This document shows positions 32,595 to 32,779 of a stretch of DNA of 32,779 nt, in pieces. How positions within the stretch are numbered: the first letter of the stretch is position 1; the number at the start of each line of letters is the position of its first letter. Source of the stretch: DATLYH01 sp035575035 (GTDB lineage: Bacteria > Planctomycetota > Planctomycetia > Gemmatales > Gemmataceae); contig DATLYH010000096.1 of the NCBI GenBank assembly GCA_035575035.1, forward strand, positions 1-32,779, read 5' to 3'. A program made the translations under genes and the position numbers. The notes beneath the pieces are model-generated. The model was not told the origin of the DNA and did no database searches. It was given only the letters and a program-made list of their open reading frames with translations.

Positions 32595-32619
32595 CGCACA
32601 TTATTGGAAGGATACATTA

Positions 32620-32779
32620 GAAGCGGTTTCATAACTGCCTCAGAGTTATAACGAGGCAGGTCACCTGGAAGAACGCTCGATACATCTTGAGGCTGCGCTC
32701 CTAGCGCACCACCAGGCGGCGGAAGTTCCCCAGCCCGGCGAACGTCCGCTCCACCGTCCACCGCCGCCGGTACCACCGC
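32620..32779 (-). mobile_element. IS5-type transposase remnant, right (reaches window edge)
   Basis: Reading the minus strand from the window edge, the frame encodes R-W-Y-R-R-R-W-T then VERTFAGLGNFRRLVVR, a TAG stop, ERSLKMYRAFFQVTCLVIT and LRQL, then TGA at 32631-32629. The region aligns with the left remnant without gaps over 126 nt (32754-32629). It adds intact upstream motif sequence, but its own internal stop makes it a pseudogene. The terminal GAGGCAGTTATGAAAC is identical to the left copy, with the boundary near 32620. The 5' part of the element lies outside the window. Confidence 0.88.

Overview
The window is high-GC bacterial chromosome that most resembles a planctomycete, probably of the Gemmatales/Gemmataceae type. 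That placement is inferred from gene content and style: a PilM-PilN fusion beside very long pilus-like membrane proteins, a PHP/DUF3604 protein carrying a propeller, a GT39 transferase, a zinc-ribbon low-complexity membrane protein, several TTG/GTG starts, and many short palindromic repeats in gaps and even in coding sequence. No rRNA, tRNA, CRISPR array or riboswitch was recognised.

Region A (1-13,698, all minus strand) reads as one long gene string, transcribed right to left. It runs: GT39 membrane glycosyltransferase; xseA (ATGA overlap with the previous gene); xseB; a polyprenyl diphosphate synthase (ispA-like); dxs; a small 4-TM membrane protein; nadK; acylphosphatase; an ABC-2 permease; an ABC half-exporter with a degenerate Walker A; and a zinc-ribbon protein cut by the window start. 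The xseB-ispA-dxs core links exonuclease VII to isoprenoid precursor synthesis, as in many bacteria. Two arrays of GC-rich hairpins lie in frame inside xseA and the GT39 gene.

Region B (13,699-18,792): a three-copy tandem repeat, then ald (alanine dehydrogenase, minus). Divergent from ald is a three-gene plus-strand operon: a membrane-anchored unknown protein, an ABC ATPase (ATGA overlap) and a large ABC permease. A perfect 10-bp hairpin at 18,846-18,869 sits between convergent genes.

Region C (18,846-26,677, minus): a type IV pilus-like inner-membrane cluster. A PilM-PilN fusion comes first, behind a plausible TTGACA promoter. It is followed by two long bitopic membrane proteins with N-terminal TM plus coiled coil (PilO-like architecture).

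Region D (26,678-30,406): a hairpin-bearing gap, a 968-aa secreted or anchored PHP/DUF3604 protein, and an empty stretch.

Region E (30,407-32,779): an island bounded by two inverted, decayed 3' ends of one IS5-type transposase. Inside are a HEAT-repeat protein, a YD/Rhs-repeat scrap and an unrecognised 182-aa protein, all on the minus strand. By eye it is less GC-rich than the rest. It looks like the wreck of a polymorphic-toxin/immunity type locus and is the most obviously acquired part of the window.
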